Source: an uncultured Clostridia bacterium | GTDB lineage: Bacteria; Bacillota; Clostridia; Oscillospirales; CAG-272 | DNA length: 6,820 nt | Assembly: GCA_937893945.1 (NCBI GenBank) | Contig: CALCTA010000188.1 | Span: forward strand, 1 to 6,820 | Direction: 5' to 3' | Shown: positions 6,190 to 6,820 of the stretch, one piece after another | Layout of the letters: every line of letters starts with the position of its first letter | Position numbering within the stretch: the first letter of the stretch is position 1 | Position numbers and translations under genes: made by a program | Notes under the pieces: model-generated | Seen by the model: only the letters and a program-made list of their open reading frames with translations | Databases searched by the model: none | Told to the model about the DNA's origin: nothing

Positions 6190-6720
6190 ATGGAGCTTAA
6201 AGTATGTACATCCGGGGAGATGCTTGAGGCAGTCAAGGCGCTTTACGTTGACGCTTTTCCGCCCGAGGAGCGCAAGCCGTTTTCGATAATCGAGGATAAG
6301 GTGCGAGAGGGAAGTATGGAGATACTCTGTATGGAGGAGGACGGACGCTTTCTCGGACTTGCGATAATGATACTTCACGGAGATATCGCCCTGCTTGACT
6401 ACCTTGCGGTCTCGCCCGAGAGCCGCGGATGCGGAGTTGGCACGAGGACGCTTTCGCTTCTTAAGGAGCGCTATCCCGATAGGACGCTTCTGCTTGAGAT
6501 CGAAGACCCCGACGAGCCGTCGGACAACACCGCAGAGCGACTTCGCCGTCAGGATTTTTACGCGCGAAACGGTATGGTCTCGATGGATTATCGCGTGTGG
6601 CTGTTCGGTGTAAAAATGATAATTCTGACCGATGGAGAAGAAGTGCCATTTTCTCGGTACCATGCTATTTTCCTAGAGGTATTCGGCAAAAGGACGGCGA
6701 AAAACGTCAGCCTTGCGTAG
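6190..6720 (+). CDS. GNAT family N-acetyltransferase
   Basis: This predicted acetyl-CoA-dependent acetyltransferase has 176 residues, a usual size for a single GNAT domain. Motif A is clear: LLDYLAVSPESRGCGVGT, with the acetyl-CoA pyrophosphate-binding Arg79-Gly-Cys-Gly-Val-Gly84. Motif B-like QDFYARNGM (121-129) follows. Strand-forming segments ILCMEEDGRFLGLAIM (45-60) and RTLLLEIEDP (98-107) fit the fold. The acceptor (protein, antibiotic or small molecule) cannot be told from sequence. ATG at 6190 is preceded by AAAGGA (6178-6183) at 6 nt. It begins 23 nt after the nucleotidase/kinase-like gene with no terminator between, so the two are probably one transcript ending at the hairpin at 6748-6777. 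A functional link to the fusion protein is possible but unproven. Confidence 0.88.
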   Translation: MELKVCTSGEMLEAVKALYVDAFPPEERKPFSIIEDKVREGSMEILCMEEDGRFLGLAIMILHGDIALLDYLAVSPESRGCGVGTRTLSLLKERYPDRTLLLEIEDPDEPSDNTAERLRRQDFYARNGMVSMDYRVWLFGVKMIILTDGEEVPFSRYHAIFLEVFGKRTAKNVSLA

Positions 6721-6747
6721 TGATGAAAAATACAATTAACATAAAAC

Positions 6748-6777
6748 ACGGGAGGCGTTTCGCCTCCCGTTTATTTT
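6748..6777 (+). terminator. Rho-independent terminator of the nucleotidase/GNAT unit
   Basis: CGGGAGGCG-TTT-CGCCTCCCG (6749-6769) forms a perfect 9-bp GC-rich stem with a 3-nt loop, extendable by an A-T pair, followed by TTTATTTT. It lies 27 nt after the GNAT stop codon. The A-rich stretch on the left (ATAAAACA) could give some termination in the opposite direction too. Confidence 0.93.
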
Positions 6778-6820
6778 GCACCGATTTGACGGGAGGGGAG
6801 ACCCCTCCCCTACGGGCAAA
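6775..6820. repeat. Imperfect palindromic GC-rich repeat, possibly an interspersed REP/MITE-like element (runs to window edge)
   Basis: The core GGGAGGGG-AGA-CCCCTCCC (6791-6809) is an 8-bp perfect inverted repeat. Outer arms TTTGCACCG (6775-6783) and CGGGCAAA (6813-6820) are inverted copies apart from one extra A. The whole 46 nt therefore folds into one long hairpin with a short internal asymmetry. It has no coding potential, lies just after the terminator, and shares CGGGAGG with the terminator stem. An extragenic palindromic repeat is the likely class. Whether it continues past the window is unknown. Confidence 0.6.

Noticed and set aside
6787..6812. Possible G-quadruplex in the GGGAGGGG run
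   Set aside because: Only two G-runs occur on either strand; the C-runs that follow make a hairpin the better explanation.
1..6820. CRISPR arrays, tRNA or rRNA genes, transposases, toxin-antitoxin or phage-defence modules
   Set aside because: No repeat-spacer pattern, cloverleaf, rRNA-like sequence or matching protein motifs were seen on either strand.

Overview
The window looks like chromosomal DNA of an anaerobic, low-to-mid GC Firmicute, most likely an uncultured gut Clostridia/Oscillospirales-type bacterium. The reasons are strong AGGAGG-type ribosome binding sites, AT-rich intergenic DNA, a type II lipoprotein signal with an Asn-rich linker, a complete CUT1-type sugar transporter, and a GC-rich palindromic repeat beside a rho-independent terminator. 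The assignment is an inference; no rRNA or other marker gene is present.

Left two thirds (about 4830 down to 1), minus strand: one transport operon. A good sigma-A-type promoter (TTGATT-N17-TATAAT with an extended -10) sits about 55 nt upstream of an RDD-family membrane protein (3984-4739). Then come an MsmX/UgpC/MalK-type ATPase (2825-3922), a MalF-type permease (1774-2823), a MalG-type permease (831-1781) and the first 253 residues of a solute-binding lipoprotein (1-759, cut by the window edge). Spacing is tight: 1 nt between ATPase and MalF, and an 8-nt overlap between MalF and MalG. Together these encode a complete carbohydrate ABC importer: lipoprotein receptor, two membrane subunits and the ATP-hydrolysing subunit. 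The substrate cannot be read from the sequence.

Middle (4740-5056): a 317-nt very AT-rich divergent regulatory region holding promoters on both strands, a 12-nt perfect palindrome over the operon -10 box, and a small dyad in the operon leader.

Right third, plus strand: a two-gene unit. The first gene (5057-6166) fuses an N-terminal HAD-family 5'(3')-deoxyribonucleotidase-like domain to a C-terminal guanylate-kinase-like domain whose P-loop is degenerate (Arg and Asn at the usual Gly and Ser/Thr positions) while the GMP-binding residues are kept. The second (6190-6720) is a GNAT acetyltransferase. The unit ends in a clear rho-independent terminator (6748-6777), followed by a palindromic repeat (6775-6820) that reaches the window edge.

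Most of the window is ordinary. The item most worth following is the nucleotidase/guanylate-kinase fusion, which may be a nucleotide sensor or a regulated nucleotidase rather than a kinase. I found no CRISPR array, tRNA, rRNA, transposase or recognisable defence system.
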